Shown here one piece after another: positions 30,632 through 43,016 of a stretch of 48,549 bases of DNA. The stretch covers positions 273,298 to 321,846 of the forward strand of contig NW_019091449.1 of the NCBI RefSeq assembly GCF_001949145.1, written 5' to 3'. Both the position numbers and the translations under genes were made by a program. Position 1 is the stretch's first letter, and each line of letters starts with the position of its first letter. The stretch is from Acanthaster planci (taxonomy: Eukaryota; Echinodermata; Asteroidea; Valvatida; Acanthasteridae). The notes below the pieces were generated by a model that saw only the letters and a list, made by a program, of their open reading frames with translations, did not search any database and was not told the origin of the DNA.

Positions 30632-30895
30632 TGACGTCACGGTCTGTTTCTCCGCCATTGTTATGGAATCATTAACATGATACAAAATACTCATTCGTAA
30701 ATACCAGGGGCAGTTTTTCTAGTCCTATTGGTCGGAACGCATCACGTGACCGCATATTAATATTTGATATTGCCCCCCTGAGGCTGAGTTCGGCCAGGCG
30801 GCTCATTCTCGAATGGTCACGAACAGCTTGATACCAAACAGCCCGGTTATTGCTGTTAGTTAGTGGCAAGCAACTTGCAACATGGCGGCGTCCAT
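30632..30895 (+). promoter_or_regulatory. Promoter-like cluster: CRE, inverted CCAAT, E-box, YY1
   Basis: In order: TGACGTCA (CRE) at 30632-30639, CCGCCATTG at about 30652, ATTGG (inverted CCAAT) near 30727, TCACGTGA (E-box) at 30742-30749, and AACATGGCGGC at 30879-30889, the YY1 / translation-initiator pattern found at many TATA-less animal promoters. An ATG at 30882 opens Met-Ala-Ala-Ser and meets GTACGT, a donor-like word, at 30896. This could be a very short first coding exon or chance; no downstream exon was recognised. Confidence 0.4.
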
Positions 30896-31152
30896 GTACG
30901 TTATTTGAGAGTTAATATTTTGATGGGCTGAATTCTTTCTGTTTAAACAGGAACATTCATTTCCTTGTTATGGAAAATAACTAGTGTTAATTTTGCAAAA
31001 CTTTCCATTGTCTCTGGCTTTGGAAACCATTTTTTTCCTTTTTGCAGCTGTTCAAAAATCAAACTCTCACGAGTTTTTTCGTGTGTTCGTGTAAAACCCT
31101 GACGAGGAGGTGGTGTGCGATCCTGTTCCGGGTGTGTTCCCGCCCTTCGAGC

Positions 31153-31192
31153 GCGAGAACAAGAAACTCTGGGCGAGAACAAGAAACTCTGG
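31153..31192 (+). repeat. 20-bp tandem duplication
   Basis: GCGAGAACAAGAAACTCTGG occurs twice in a row without mismatch, with a partial third unit (TCAAGAACAGG) after it. Confidence 0.85.
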
Positions 31193-31298
31193 TCAAGAAC
31201 AGGCCGCCCGAACTCAACCTGAGAAGTGATTACGCCCGCTGTGTAAATCGCGCGCAGGCACATGGATACGAGACAGTTTATTCGGGTCTGATTGGTCA

Positions 31299-31484
31299 GG
31301 AGTCTGTGTGCGCGCACACAAATTCATTGAATTGAATTCTACTGGACAACTTTCAAAAGGAATATACCATAAAATGGACGGGGGTGTTCGGGAAAGTGAA
31401 AGTAAAGTTTTAGAACAAAATCGTTGGAAATCCATCATTATGTTGACTTCTTTTGACGCTTTGAATAAAAAGATATTTATGAAT
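31299..31484 (+). repeat. Dispersed repeat family A, copy 2
   Basis: Partner of the copy at 5990-6200 in opposite orientation; it runs from GTCTGTGTGCGC to AAGATATTTATGAAT. It abuts the inverted-repeat pair that starts at 31484, so the two may be parts of one composite element. Confidence 0.7.
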
Positions 31485-31650
31485 GGGAATAAATATGTGC
31501 TTGGCCAGTCTTAAGCTAACATTTAAGACCTTGCTCGGGAGATCAAACGCTCACGATGCCCTCACCTGCGGTTTGGGCATTTAGTTGCGTCCATTCTCCT
31601 GAGCCGGTCTTAAACACACGTTCAAGACCGGCCAAGCACGCTTATTCCCG
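31484..31650. mobile_element. Fold-back (inverted-repeat) element
   Basis: The left arm 31484-31530 and right arm 31606-31650 are imperfect reverse complements of about 45 bp: GGGAATAA, TGCTTGGCC(A/G)GTCTT and TTTAAGACC on the left against their complements on the right, with a 75-base loop. It resembles a MITE or a fold-back element; no transposase is present. Confidence 0.7.
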
Positions 31651-33947
31651 TAATAATACACAACGGGTTTCCACTTCAGTGGATAACGTAAAAATATTAA
31701 TTGCGCGATGTTATCGCTTTTTGTCATCACTTTCCGGCACTGTGGGCGAGTAGGCGATAGACTCAGACCCAGTTTCGTTCTAAACGCACATAAATAATAA
31801 TGACCATGGCGTTTTTGGACATATCCACGTCAAGAAGTGAAAACAGTGGAAAAATTCAGGTGCATGTTGTGAGAGGACCAGGCAAACCGCTCAGGCTTAA
31901 TTTAACTTCAAGGTTACCATACTGTGCAGAATCGAGAAATGATAGTAGACGAGATGGGCACTTTCGAACACATACGAGACTAGCTTCTGTCATTCACATC
32001 CATGAACTTATTTTAGCCCTCTCTCTGCCGGTTTAGTCTTTCGGAATTCCAACGTTTCTTCGGAAAGCTGTCACTGCTATATTTTCTTCCGTTATCGAAA
32101 CAAAATATAGTGGCCTTGGCGACAGTCACCTGTTCCACGCACCTCACTGGCCAATCTTGTTTTGTTTTCATCACAGTGATTTTGCACCCAGGTGGACGGC
32201 ACAACCTCAATAGATATTCGTACGTAAAATTATTCCTTATGAGATTCTAATCTTTAGAAGGGCGGTTTTCAGCGAAATATTAATACATACAGCCTCTAAA
32301 TGCGCGGCTCGTAGAAGTATGTAATTTAAACGTAATTATTCAATCGTTACCGGCTCCTTGATCAATATCTTTATAGAAATACATGGGGTGAGCCCCTTTT
32401 CCTACTTCTCTCTATATGAGACAAAATTTGAGTCAGGAGAGACTGTGTATATACGTTCGGCCTTCAGAAGTTAAAAGAGCTGATCTGAAAATATTAAAAT
32501 CAGGAAACCATGGTATTAAACATTCGAACTTTCAAATTTCGAGAAACTGCAATAAAGGATCTTTCGTATTAGAAAGGGACGTAGGCTGTATTGCCGCTGA
32601 ATTGTGCACCGTGATTTGACTATGAGTATTGCTAAAGGATTTCACTGAATGGTTGCTCATATTCAAGATGGGGTCATACCTGTATTCAGTAGAGCAAAGC
32701 ACATAACAGTCAGATACGCATTATTTCGGAAAACAGTTGACGCCAGAAAACTCCTGGCATGCACACGTTAAACACATTAAATGCACCCAGGCCTGGCATA
32801 GTGCCCGTTTATCTTAGTACAATGCGCCAGCGTTGTGAAGGAAGAGCTTGCGAAAATCAATGCAGATTTCTGGTAATATTCTGCCGGAAGGGCATTGAGC
32901 GATCAGTATCGTTGTCCAGACTCGATCACATGAATGTGATCAATCAGCGGCACTCCCCTTTTAGGTCAATTACCCTGCGGGAGTCATCGGTTCCTAATGC
33001 TTTGTCATCAAGGACTGTACAATCTGGACCCCTGACGCATTCAGCTGGGATAAAAATAAGAACATGTACAAAGATGAGGAATTCTGAGATCCAGAAGTCG
33101 ATCTTTGTCACTTTCTGCTTCGTTACTTCTCTGAGGTCGTACTGTGAAGTTGACAGGCTAATGTACGTGCAACCGGACCACGTACATGCATCAGGCCTAT
33201 TTGCACCTACGTAGTACCCCCCAGCGCTTGTATTCGACACTTCAAAAAGGCGAATTCTTTCCTTCTTTAATGTAGTCTAAATTAGAACGCATCAATTCTT
33301 AATAAGGTGTCATATCGCATTTCAGGGTTGTGGATAATGTCACAACAGCTCGGATATCGCCCGTACGTTACCTTGGGAGCCGGACACAACTGTTATTTGA
33401 ATTGTTCAAGAGGCAGATTTTGTAGCGTGCGTTTTTGGCAGATGTTGTAATTACACTGTACTGACATTTTCGGATATCAAGTTATTTTGACGATCGCCTT
33501 TTACGTAGTTTTTGCGCCGTTTTTTCTTGTCGCCATCTCTTTCCTCCCCCGAGTGAGTGTCCATGCATGCACCGAGGCGGTTAGCCACAGCGCCATGTGT
33601 TGATTGCGGTCATCCCCTGGGCGTTTTCCTCCCTCGATAGACCAGATCACGGACAATGGGCCCAAAACTCCTCTTACTTCCCTCAGTCACTGATGGCCGT
33701 GCAACGCAAAAACGCAATTTTCCCCTTGTTTCCCAAATTATATCCAGTGATTTTTCAGCTCATCTTCTGTAAAACCAACCGTCTCTTGAGACACAATGTG
33801 CAAAAAATGGAGGGAAATACATTTTTTTCAATCATGTCACGGTCCAGCGACGGGCACTTCAGATCTAATTTTCACCTACCACCTCACGGGACTTGACCGC
33901 GGAGGTTTTCTTCACGTGTCGGCAATTCTAATAGCCCGTAAATCTGG

Positions 33948-36900
33948 CCTCGGCTCCCCGAGGCTCGGCAAGGGGGCAGTGCTAGCTACGCGACGATCCA
34001 CACCAGGCCACCTTGTCGTAATTCCCCCCTCAGACAAGTTGGTTTTCACGCCCGATTCCCCAGCTGGATCAGTTCTCTGCATGGCAAACAGCCGTCAAAT
34101 AGCGGGCCCTGCAGACTGAACATGCAATGGTTGACAATTAGTGGATAACCTGGTTTTAAGCGGCCGGGGGACCCGTCTTCACTGCTCGTTTGAAAGTGTA
34201 ATTACTGCCACAGCATTCAGCTTGAATCCAAACATGGTTACCCTTCTTTGACTCAATATAAGTTCAAAACAAAATACTGTAGACCTACGCACTGTTGATC
34301 TTATCAGATGTCATGATGCATTAATGTGATGATTATCGAAATATTTACGTCTGAGGTTAACACTGAGTAAACATTCTTGAGAAAAACAATAACTGAATCG
34401 TATTTTTTTCCTCATATAGCAAAAGCAACTTCCCATTCAATTTGTCCTTTTCGTTTTATAGCAATTGTAAGAGGAAAAACATGAAATATGAAATAATTCA
34501 ACATTTTCGGCTCCAAATCGGTTGCCAGTCACAAGCTCCGAAAGTGTGACTTGCATTCGATATCAGGACTTTTTTCCAAATCGAAACTAATTCGGTGTCA
34601 GCGCGTCAGCTTTTTTAAGATGTCCCAACTATGAGCAGAAAGGGTAGCCCATTTGAGGTGTTAAGACACGTCCTTGATGTTGACACCACGATCTGATCGG
34701 AATTTGGATATTGCAGTTAAAGTAGCCTGCCTGGAAATTGCTGACTGTATTAAACAACCCGGTTAAGAAAAAAATCGAGCACAGTATAGGTCAAAGGACA
34801 AAATAAATTGTGTCACCGATCAAATAGCATCCACTCGTCACTCAATTTGTCGCGGCCCCCTTGGATAAAAATGGGGATTCTGTCTTTGGTTTTTACCCTC
34901 TACTTATGAGCAATCGATTTAGCGAATTGGCTCACTTAACATTATAACGTGCACAAGAACTGGACGAAATTAACCTAATTTAAGGATGAAAATAAGAGCT
35001 TTTATTAGAAATCCCACACTTTTCATCTTTGTCATTTCCAGGTGTCTTTTTTCAACATGTATTCTTTCACCATTGCTTCATATTTCTTGTGAATATAGGG
35101 TTTTGGGCCGATTTTCAACTTTTGATATTCCATGTGATATGCCCATTATTACATGTGATATGCCAATTATTCCACGTTAATAAATTGAGTGCACAGTCAA
35201 AAGGATAATCAGTTGTGAAGAAATAGCATCCGATTTGAGACAATACCCACTCAATTTGCTCTAACGCGTATGCAAGTGAAAAAACATCCAATTTCATAAA
35301 ATGTTCAATAAATTCTGTTATTTCTCGTTTGATTTAACAGATGGAAGTGGTGTACGTTTGGAAATGTGGAACTCGACTATTCATTAGAAGCAGCAATACG
35401 TTTGAATACAATTTTTGAAAGTTAAAATCGCTGTATGCCGATCTACAGTTACGACGGAAATTCAAAGAACTTATATCAAACGCGAAAATATTTTTTTTAA
35501 TGAGGGGCTGGAAAAAAACGTAAAGTGAAAATACATGGAAATATTAGTTGTGCGAAATACTTATCAAACAAAATGTAGCCCTATAATTGGAAAATAATAA
35601 GAGGGGGAGAACTAGTCAATAAAAAGGAACTAACGATCATGCAAATAAACCTATTTTTGTGTTTGAAGAAACGAAACCGTTAATTTATTTAATTATGTAT
35701 CAGTATTATTACCATAATTTTTACAATTTTTACACGATTTTGAGACAAACGTATACAACGAGGATTATTGAAACGGCAATAGAAATTAGTCTTTATCTAT
35801 GACCTATACATCGAGATGTTACAATACAATATGAATAAACAAAAAGAATCTCTGGAATACTGTGGCAAAGAAATAAAATTGATAAACCCACAGGAAAATG
35901 TTAACAGACTAAAAGGATGAATTAATCATATTCTTGCCATCATAAACTTGGTTGGGAATGAGCTCTTGGAGCTTGAAATTACTTGCATCTAAACGAATAA
36001 TGAAAGTTGAAACTGGTCGTGTGTCACTATATTCTCACACAAATCCCGCGAAATAGGTTACTCTCTGCTCATAATACGAAGATCGAGTGTGCAAATAGAA
36101 TGCCCCAAAACAAACAAGAATGTTTCTGTGTTTAGGTGAAATGAGTGACCAGCAAATAAATTGAAAAGCTCACAAATGAAATGGAATGCACGTTAATTAA
36201 GGCACAAAGAAACGCTACTTAATCCCAGTTGTCCAGAAACACGTGAAATTGAACGATGCTTCAATCCAATTGCATGGAAAAAATATCAAGTCTGCCGAGA
36301 AACCTATATAATATCATCTTCTTAAAATCAATCCAGCAAAAACAAAAAAACAAAAAAAACCAAAAAACCCCCAGTTAACCCATTTTTATGTAGCATATCT
36401 TCCTGGAATTATCCTTACATCAATTTGTCATACCAAATGTCTTTATTTTCTTTGGTGCCGTTGTTGTATTTATCTTCAGTGCTAATACACCAGAACCGTC
36501 TGTCTATTAATGAATTCGGTTATATTCTTGGCTTATGGCTTGGTCGAATTTGAATGAGTTTGGTTTTTAATATTGTTGCCGTTTTGGCCGGTCTTGTGCT
36601 TGATTAAATTTAACTCGGACCTTCTTTTCAAAATTGCATTCAAATTTGCGCTTAAGTGAATGACTGAAGCTAATTTTAGAGAAACTTACAGCTCTAAAAT
36701 CGTGTTAAATGAAACGACAGGGCTCAAACATCAGAGCAGAGCACGTTAAAGAATCATTCAAACCAACAGAAGGTGTGGTTGGTGTCATGTAAAAAGATAC
36801 ATGAAATTGCCAACAGCTACTGAACGCCGTAAGGATGTCTCAAGGTTGACGTGTCTATCATGCGTGAGTATACGCTGCAGGATATAAAATGCGACACATT

Positions 36901-37969
36901 GTCTTTGTTTTTATGAATGGCTTACGTCATTTTAGGTTCTTACGTCATCGTTCGCAACCTAACAAGTGACGCTGATTGGTCATAGTGTTTTCTAAGCCCC
37001 CTTCCGTTTTGACTGAGCTCAAATCAATTAAGAGCTGCAATCATTAAAACCGTGTACGGTATTATCAGTTTTAGAATATACGTTTACGGCACAATAATTA
37101 GTCGTGATTGTCCCGCTTATCGTGCATTTAGAATTTTGGTATTTTTCTATAACATGCCATAATCGGCTTGTAAATTACAAAACTACTTGCTCGTATCATT
37201 GTTTACATTTTGCAACACAGTTATTGGCTCCATTCTGAAAAAACAGATATTGTTTGAACAATCAGTTTAAACCAAACGCATATTTTAAAACACCTGAACT
37301 GAAATACGGCTTTCTTCAAGGGGCAAAAAGTAAAAATTGTACCTTTAAAGTCGATATCGTTTGCTAAAAGAAACGCCGCCCACAGACGTAATTATGTGCA
37401 ATTTCCAAGCGTGAAGAATATGGCCACCGAAAATAGGTAGGCCCTATGTTTTGAAGAGAAGTTGTAAACTGTGCTGTGTATAATAGTCACTGATTTTCAA
37501 AACATCGTAAAATGGAAATCATGTTGTCCTTTTGTGTGGAAGAAATGTAGAAGAGGAAACAAAAATGGAGATCAAAGGCAGTGCTAATTTGCTTGATTTG
37601 TTTATTCTGCAGAGTCCGTAAATTTTAACATTTTGAGATCATTTAATTAGTTCAGCTCACAACGGAGGCTCACAACGAAACCTGAAACAAATACATGTAT
37701 GTGTATATTAGTGAATTCAACATAATAAATCATGGTGACACTCGTGTGAGATTTTTTTCCCGTTAATATTTTAGAGGTGTTTTCTGAAAGAGTGCAGTGC
37801 CGTTGGCATGAATTATTATTTTATTTATATTTTACTAATGCGACATTTAAAAACCACGACCAAAGCAGCAAAATGAGAAAGGTTGAGCAAATACTCCACA
37901 GTGCCAACGCCTACAACCAGTCATTCAGACGAAAAAGACAGATTGAACTATTACAGTGCCAAACAAGGG
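33948..37969. other. Long AT-rich stretch without a recognisable gene
   Basis: GGCCTCGG-like words occur at 33952-33970; after about 34200 the sequence becomes markedly AT-rich, with no long open frame. A 21-bp tandem pair (CATGTGATATGCC...ATTATT) lies at 35131-35173. One TACATGTA at 37692 is the only copy in the second half of the window. Unrecognised regulatory or RNA elements cannot be excluded. Confidence 0.55.
35131..35173 (+). repeat. 21-bp tandem pair
   Basis: CATGTGATATGCCCATTATTA followed at once by a copy with one or two changes (CATGTGATATGCCAATTATT). Confidence 0.8.
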
Positions 37970-38165
37970 TGGATCCAGAATTAATTTTTTTTGGTTTGTG
38001 GCGGGGGGGGGGGGGGTTTTTTTTGGGGGGGGGGGGGGGGGGGGGGGTAAAAATATTGGNTTGTGGGGGGGGAGGGGGAGGGTTGGAGCTAAAAATTATG
38101 GCCTATCAGCATGATGGGTGGGGCTAAAATGTAGGGCTTTTTACACACACTTGGAAGGAGGGGCA
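37970..38165 (+). repeat. G-rich element with two poly-G runs and an ambiguous base
   Basis: Begins GGGTGGATCCAGAATTAATT and contains G14 (38003-38016), T8, G23 (38025-38047), an N at 38060 and more G runs. Repeats of the form GGGTGGATCCAG...TTTTGGGGGG are common in marine invertebrate genomes (general impression). Run lengths here are unlikely to be exact. Confidence 0.6.
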
Positions 38166-38656
38166 GTGTCCCCCGGGATACCGAATTATGTCAAGCGTTC
38201 AGCGACTCAGACAAAGCTATTATGCACATCACAAGTTCCACTTGATGTGTTTTTCTCTCTATCGGTCGCCTCTATTTAGTATTTGGGCATTGCAACCTGG
38301 CACTCGTTAATTTACAGTTGTTGCATGCACTCTAGTCGCCGTGTAGCCGACCATCTTCGACGTGGCGACTGGTGCGATCTCCCGTTCAGCGCCCACGCGA
38401 GTTCGCATATAACGTCCCAGCTACACGCTGGACCATCAGAGCAGTGATAGACGTACCACGATGGGCGAGAACAACTTTGTGCGGAGGAAAAAATCAGTTT
38501 GATCCCTCATATTTCTGGTCTCCATGGAAACGTGTTGCTAGTCCACATCAGTGGTGGCCCATCGCATCGCCAGGTTCTTTCGTCTGCACTGAATGGACAC
38601 GTTCATTTTCAACCCACCGAGTGCAAGATGAAGTAGGCGGCAGAGGCGGCACGCTT

Positions 38657-38664
38657 TATATAAA
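38657..38664 (+). promoter_or_regulatory. TATA box of a predicted gene
   Basis: TATATAAA in CGCTTTATATAAAGTATC, within a CpG-richer stretch (about 38330-38960) in AT-rich surroundings. A start about 30 bases downstream (about 38688) would give a 5' UTR of roughly 145 bases before the ATG at 38832. The spacing supports a core promoter but is motif evidence only. Confidence 0.5.
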
Positions 38665-38831
38665 GTATCATTTCGAGTGCTTCTTTCGATTAACCAGTTT
38701 TGCCATCAACACGAGGGGAACTGGAAGTAGAGCTTATAGTCTCTCGAGTCGTGGTGCCGTGTACCGACATCCAAGGATTGACGTCCAGTTTTTTACCTTT
38801 TGTAGGAAATCTGTATTATCCAATCGGTAAC

Positions 38832-38925
38832 ATGTCTGGATTGTTTCTGACGATGGTTTGTCTGATCCTCAGTGCTCTTGTCCTCACTATGGGCCCGCTG
38901 ACGGTGGAGTCGACCAGGATAGGAG
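38832..38925 (+). CDS. Predicted first exon of a secreted or membrane protein (signal peptide)
   Basis: ATG at 38832 (A at -3, a favourable context) opens MSGLFLTMVCLILSALVLTM then GPLTVESTRIG. The hydrophobic run of about 17 residues followed by small and polar residues is a typical cleavable signal peptide, with a plausible cut near GPLTVES. The exon ends GGAG/GTAAGG at 38926, a strong donor, leaving one base of the next codon. The TATA box 168-175 bases upstream fits. I do not recognise the protein. The remaining exons should be downstream on the same strand, in the next 9.6 kb or beyond the window; I found none. It could be chance, but ATG, signal peptide, donor and TATA together are suggestive. 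Confidence 0.5.
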
Positions 38926-40816
38926 GTAAGGAACTGGCACACCGCAAGGTGAAGGGTTGTCGAGGAGGGTCTGGCCCAGTAGCTATGCCGAGCAAAACAA
39001 AATCGAGCACCACCCCCCTGATTTAAGGCTTTATACTATACACCTTTCGTATAGCGGCCATCCTTCTTAAGTTGTGTAGGTAACGTTTAAAGCAAACAAG
39101 GGCTCTTACAAGGTGCGAGTTTCCTTTAACATTGGGCAAGTGAATTTGAAGTTACTATAACTTTGATTTTTAAAAACAAATATCGTTCCAAACATGACAA
39201 AATTTCTTTCGCTCGTTTTTTCTTCTCTAATTTTGTCGTCAAGACACTGGGACGAAACGGGAAGAAACCCCCTCCCCTATTTCTTCGGCTTGTCTACAAA
39301 AAGTGGACTCGAGTACTGCAGAGCATACCGACACTTTGGGCAGCTGCTTATTTTGGTTGGGCTGCCTTAAAAGAAAGCTCAATCTTTAACGGAAGAAAAA
39401 CTTATAGTGCGCCTATAAGCCGAGCATCCAAAATGACCGGGGTTCCGCGCGTGATTTTACAATTTTGGCCGAAAAAGACCTTTGGGCGCCACCTACTTGG
39501 GTTTCAGACAAATTCCTGCTCAGTATTCATATAGTCTGTGACTTCGATTTCTCATCAGATTTTTGTTTGTTTCTTCCGCCCCCTAAAAGATCGGGCGACA
39601 TTTCGTTTCGAAAGTGTGATTCGTCTTGGGTTTAACCTCGACTTCAGCTGTAGCATAACGATGTTACCCGGTTCTAAATCGTGTGTAGAAATGTAATGTG
39701 GTAGAGCTAGGATGGGGTAAGGATGGCACCCCTGGAGTGTTGGCAAGTAAAATGGTAGTGAGCAGCGAGGGTCACGTCTAAGACCCCTAACCACTTCTGT
39801 CCACAGTGCACGTTTTGTTCAATCCTGTCCAATAACCATGATTACCCCCTCCTCAACATCTTCACAATATTTTGTTCACCAGATGCGAAGAGACGAAAAT
39901 CGATTTTTTTGGAACTAGTTTTTGGCGTGCTTTCCGAGTTTACAACTGGTTGTTGCGTGAACTCAGATAAAATAATTCGCCGGGGCGTCCGTGCAGCATT
40001 TAGGAAAGCTGAAACATAAGAACTTCATATTAACAATCGGAAAACAAATCAGAGTTGGGAAAAATAAAGGCCAAATATCATGTTAGAAATAATCGAGTTA
40101 CTCCAGTACTTTGATCCTTTGTCAAGCTCCCAAAACTGGGCGTGTAGCGGGAGGGGAGTTTGAAAAAAGGTAACAATTAAAAAAGAAGAGAAACCAAAAT
40201 CGGAAGAAAGATGAAAATCACCAATATATTTGAAAACACCTTAGAATTGACCGAGTCCAAAGGTAATAGTTTATCCGTTTCCTGCTGATATGGCCCCCGG
40301 AAAAAAATCTGATTGCCCTGGAGAAAATCCCGGAGACGCCCGTGGCCACTCCCTGTTTTTGCAAAATAATTAAAAGCCCTGGTTATGACAATGTCATGTC
40401 TCGGATAACACACTCACTATCGGGCGCACATTTGGTTTGACTATTGCAAAATATAATTGTTCGTTAAATTTCAAAATATGAAGATACTGCATGTTGAGAT
40501 AACAGGCGACTCGGGAATGCATTGGTTGCACAGTATTCGCCGCTTGTATCACCTATTTTCAAAATTCTTACTTTGCATTTATGATCTACGTACGTTTGTA
40601 CCCTCTCCAGTCATCCTTAAAACCAGTTTGCAGCGTCCTGATTTTGCCACGTTGTACCACCCTGGCTAGACCACTGTGGACCACAGCCATAACTGGTTAT
40701 GTTTTGCAGCTCTTTTTGCAAACTGGATACTGATGTAAAAAGGTTTAAGATGCTTATTCTGCACTTTTTTTTTTTAATTGAGAAGAACTGATTATGAGTA
40801 TTACTTTACTCTATGA

Positions 40817-41296
40817 CACAGGTGGCGCAGGTTGTAAGGCCTATGTGGAGGAGGCTATAGGTCAAGTTAGCCGTGACTGGGTTCATGTGACTCTGCAATA
40901 AGCCTTTGCGAGTAACATTTGAATAAAATCTGGTACACCGAGTTCTTAAAATGTACGTGAACATAACAGTTTGAATTCTCCAGGCTAAAGACGCTGTTGC
41001 TATACCTCGTGATTCGGGGCAAGCTTTTGTTTAGTTACATAAGAGACGCCTTGCACCAATACGCTGTTTTCAATGGATAAGAAAGGCACAAAGCGAACAG
41101 TCCATTCCAGAGATGGTGGTCACTATGCAAAAGCTTGCCCCGAATCACGCCATAGCGACAGTTTCTTTAGTCTGGAGACTTTAAATTGTTACGTTTATGT
41201 GCAATCAGATAACTCAGTGTTCCAAATTTTATTCAAATGTAACTCGAAAAGGCTTGTTAATCGTCCTGCGACCCGCCAAATCCACGCCAACCTGTG
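40817..41296. mobile_element. Large imperfect palindrome (fold-back element), about 480 bp
   Basis: The left arm (best part about 40895-41034) and right arm (about 41122-41258) are reverse complements with roughly 80% or more identity by eye. The shared block GTGATTCGGGGCAAGCTTTT borders a loop of about 87 bases. Homology extends weakly outward to CACAGGTGGCG (40817) and CGCCAACCTGTG (41285-41296). No transposase is encoded. Confidence 0.8.
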
Positions 41297-42939
41297 AGGA
41301 AACGCGAGTACTCTTGACAATACCATATACGGACTCGCTCGCAATTATCATCGAAATAAAGACATCGTGATTCTATGCATAAATACCATTACAAAAACGA
41401 CTGCCAGAGGCTGGTCACATCATGTGTAGAGCTTCCCCGGTCACTGCAAAATTCCTGTATTAAACACTACTGTAAATTTCACATAGCTTCATTGGGCAAA
41501 ATACGTAAATGCTGAAGATCGCTGGAATAATACGAGATGATTCATTCTAATATGTTTGTATTGTGTATTAAAACTGTTCTTGTTGGTGGGGGATGATGGT
41601 TTTGCTCGATAAGTCAACATTTCGATGGTTCAAAGATTTATTAATCTGAAGAAAACCTTAATAGCAGGACTGTCAAACCAAATAATCTTTTCAGCAGACT
41701 TTAGTGAATCTTCTCGTCGACTGAAACAGTCGAACCTTATCGTTTAGTAGGACTATTTTTGGATGATTACACCTCATTCCCATCCTCAGAATGTTATTCC
41801 ATTATGGAATTCAGACAAACTTGACTAACGCCCTGTTGACTATAATGTACCCTTCGGTGGGTCAAACCTTCAGGGTATCGAGTCCTCAGGCTATGGAGCA
41901 CTAACCTATCTAGGAAGGGGGGGGGGCTTAGATCTTCATCTGGTGTGAAACATACTAGGGTGGGGAAGATATTATTCCCTTCATTTTTTTTTACCAAAGA
42001 CTGTCACAAAATGGGGACTGAAACGAGAAATGTTTCTTTTTTCCTGTGGCGACTGCTTGGGGTTATACTCAACAATTTCCACACATTAGTGACTGTTGTT
42101 GATGCCTTATCAGAGACTATTAACCTTTCTGCCAGGCTAAGTTTAGAACTGCATTTGGATGATGTGGTGGTTAGGGCTGTTCATGTTCTTTCAGTGCCCT
42201 GCTCAGTCCTTCTGATGGGGACATTTACTAATTGAGTCCCCCTGGGTGAAATTGGACTTTATTTATAATGCCACGAGTCCAGTTATGACTAGTGATGGCT
42301 ATTTTTTTCACGAAATATCAGCCTTTGTGCTGATAAATGGATAATAAATGGATTGAGTTGGCTTGACGCGTAGAAGACCTCTCTTTTCATCCCTTTCGAC
42401 AAAAGTGAGGTGAATTACCGCTAGTTGACGTTCTTCTAGGTTGGAGCTGGAGCTGCCGTTCCACAAGCGAATGCAGAACCACTTTTCTAATGAGGGGCTG
42501 AGTCAATTTTGCGCGGGGGCTCAAAAATCAAGGAGTTTTCTTCACGTAACTGTCTTGGGCCTTTCTGAGGGGTGAAGCTTAATGTCTGGAACTTTTAGAG
42601 GAAAAGCTGAAATGACAATGCCAAGAGAATTCCATAATACATGTCCCTGACTCCACACCTGACGCGAAACCTTTATCAAAAATTCGTGCAATTTTCGAAC
42701 CAATCGAAATATACATATTTCTGCATGTCCAAGTTAAGTTTGTGCAACAACGTCTTCGGAACGAATGTGGGATGAAAAGTGCTGTTATGAGCAGAATCGG
42801 AGAGCAGTGTGCCAACATTTTTGAAATGTTATCTGCATGGAATCTTCCAAAATATATGTACCTGTATCTTCAAATTGTTGACAGAGGTGATAGCAAATCA
42901 ATTTTTACGAGTCCAAGTTAAGTCACACTTCTAAAACTG

Positions 42940-43016
42940 ATAGTTACGAGTCACGAGTCACAAAAATAGCAACTCGAGTCCGACTCGAGTCCAGTCAAGT
43001 GACTCGAGTCTACAAT
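42940..43016. repeat. GAGTC / ACTCGAGTC cluster
   Basis: Repeated words ACGAGTCACGAGTCAC, ACTCGAGTCCGACTCGAGTC and GTGACTCGAGTC within about 75 bp. A simple low-order repeat containing three XhoI-type palindromes. Confidence 0.65.

Larger units (their letters stand above)
30902..33947. other. Intergenic or intronic DNA, no gene recognised
   Basis: Holds the 20-bp duplication, dispersed repeat A and the fold-back element. An open frame at about 31806-31910 (MAFLDISTSRSENSGKIQVH...) ends at a possible donor TTCAAG/GTTACC, but I recognise no family and no partner exon, so I do not call it. Confidence 0.5.

Noticed and set aside
31806-31910. Exon MAFLDISTSRSENSG... with donor-like TTCAAG/GTTACC
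   Set aside because: No recognisable family, weak donor and no partner exon; kept only as a note.
38372-38830. 152-codon open frame upstream of the signal-peptide exon
   Set aside because: It covers the TATA box and CpG-rich promoter patch, reads as low-quality sequence, and conflicts with the better-supported start at 38832.
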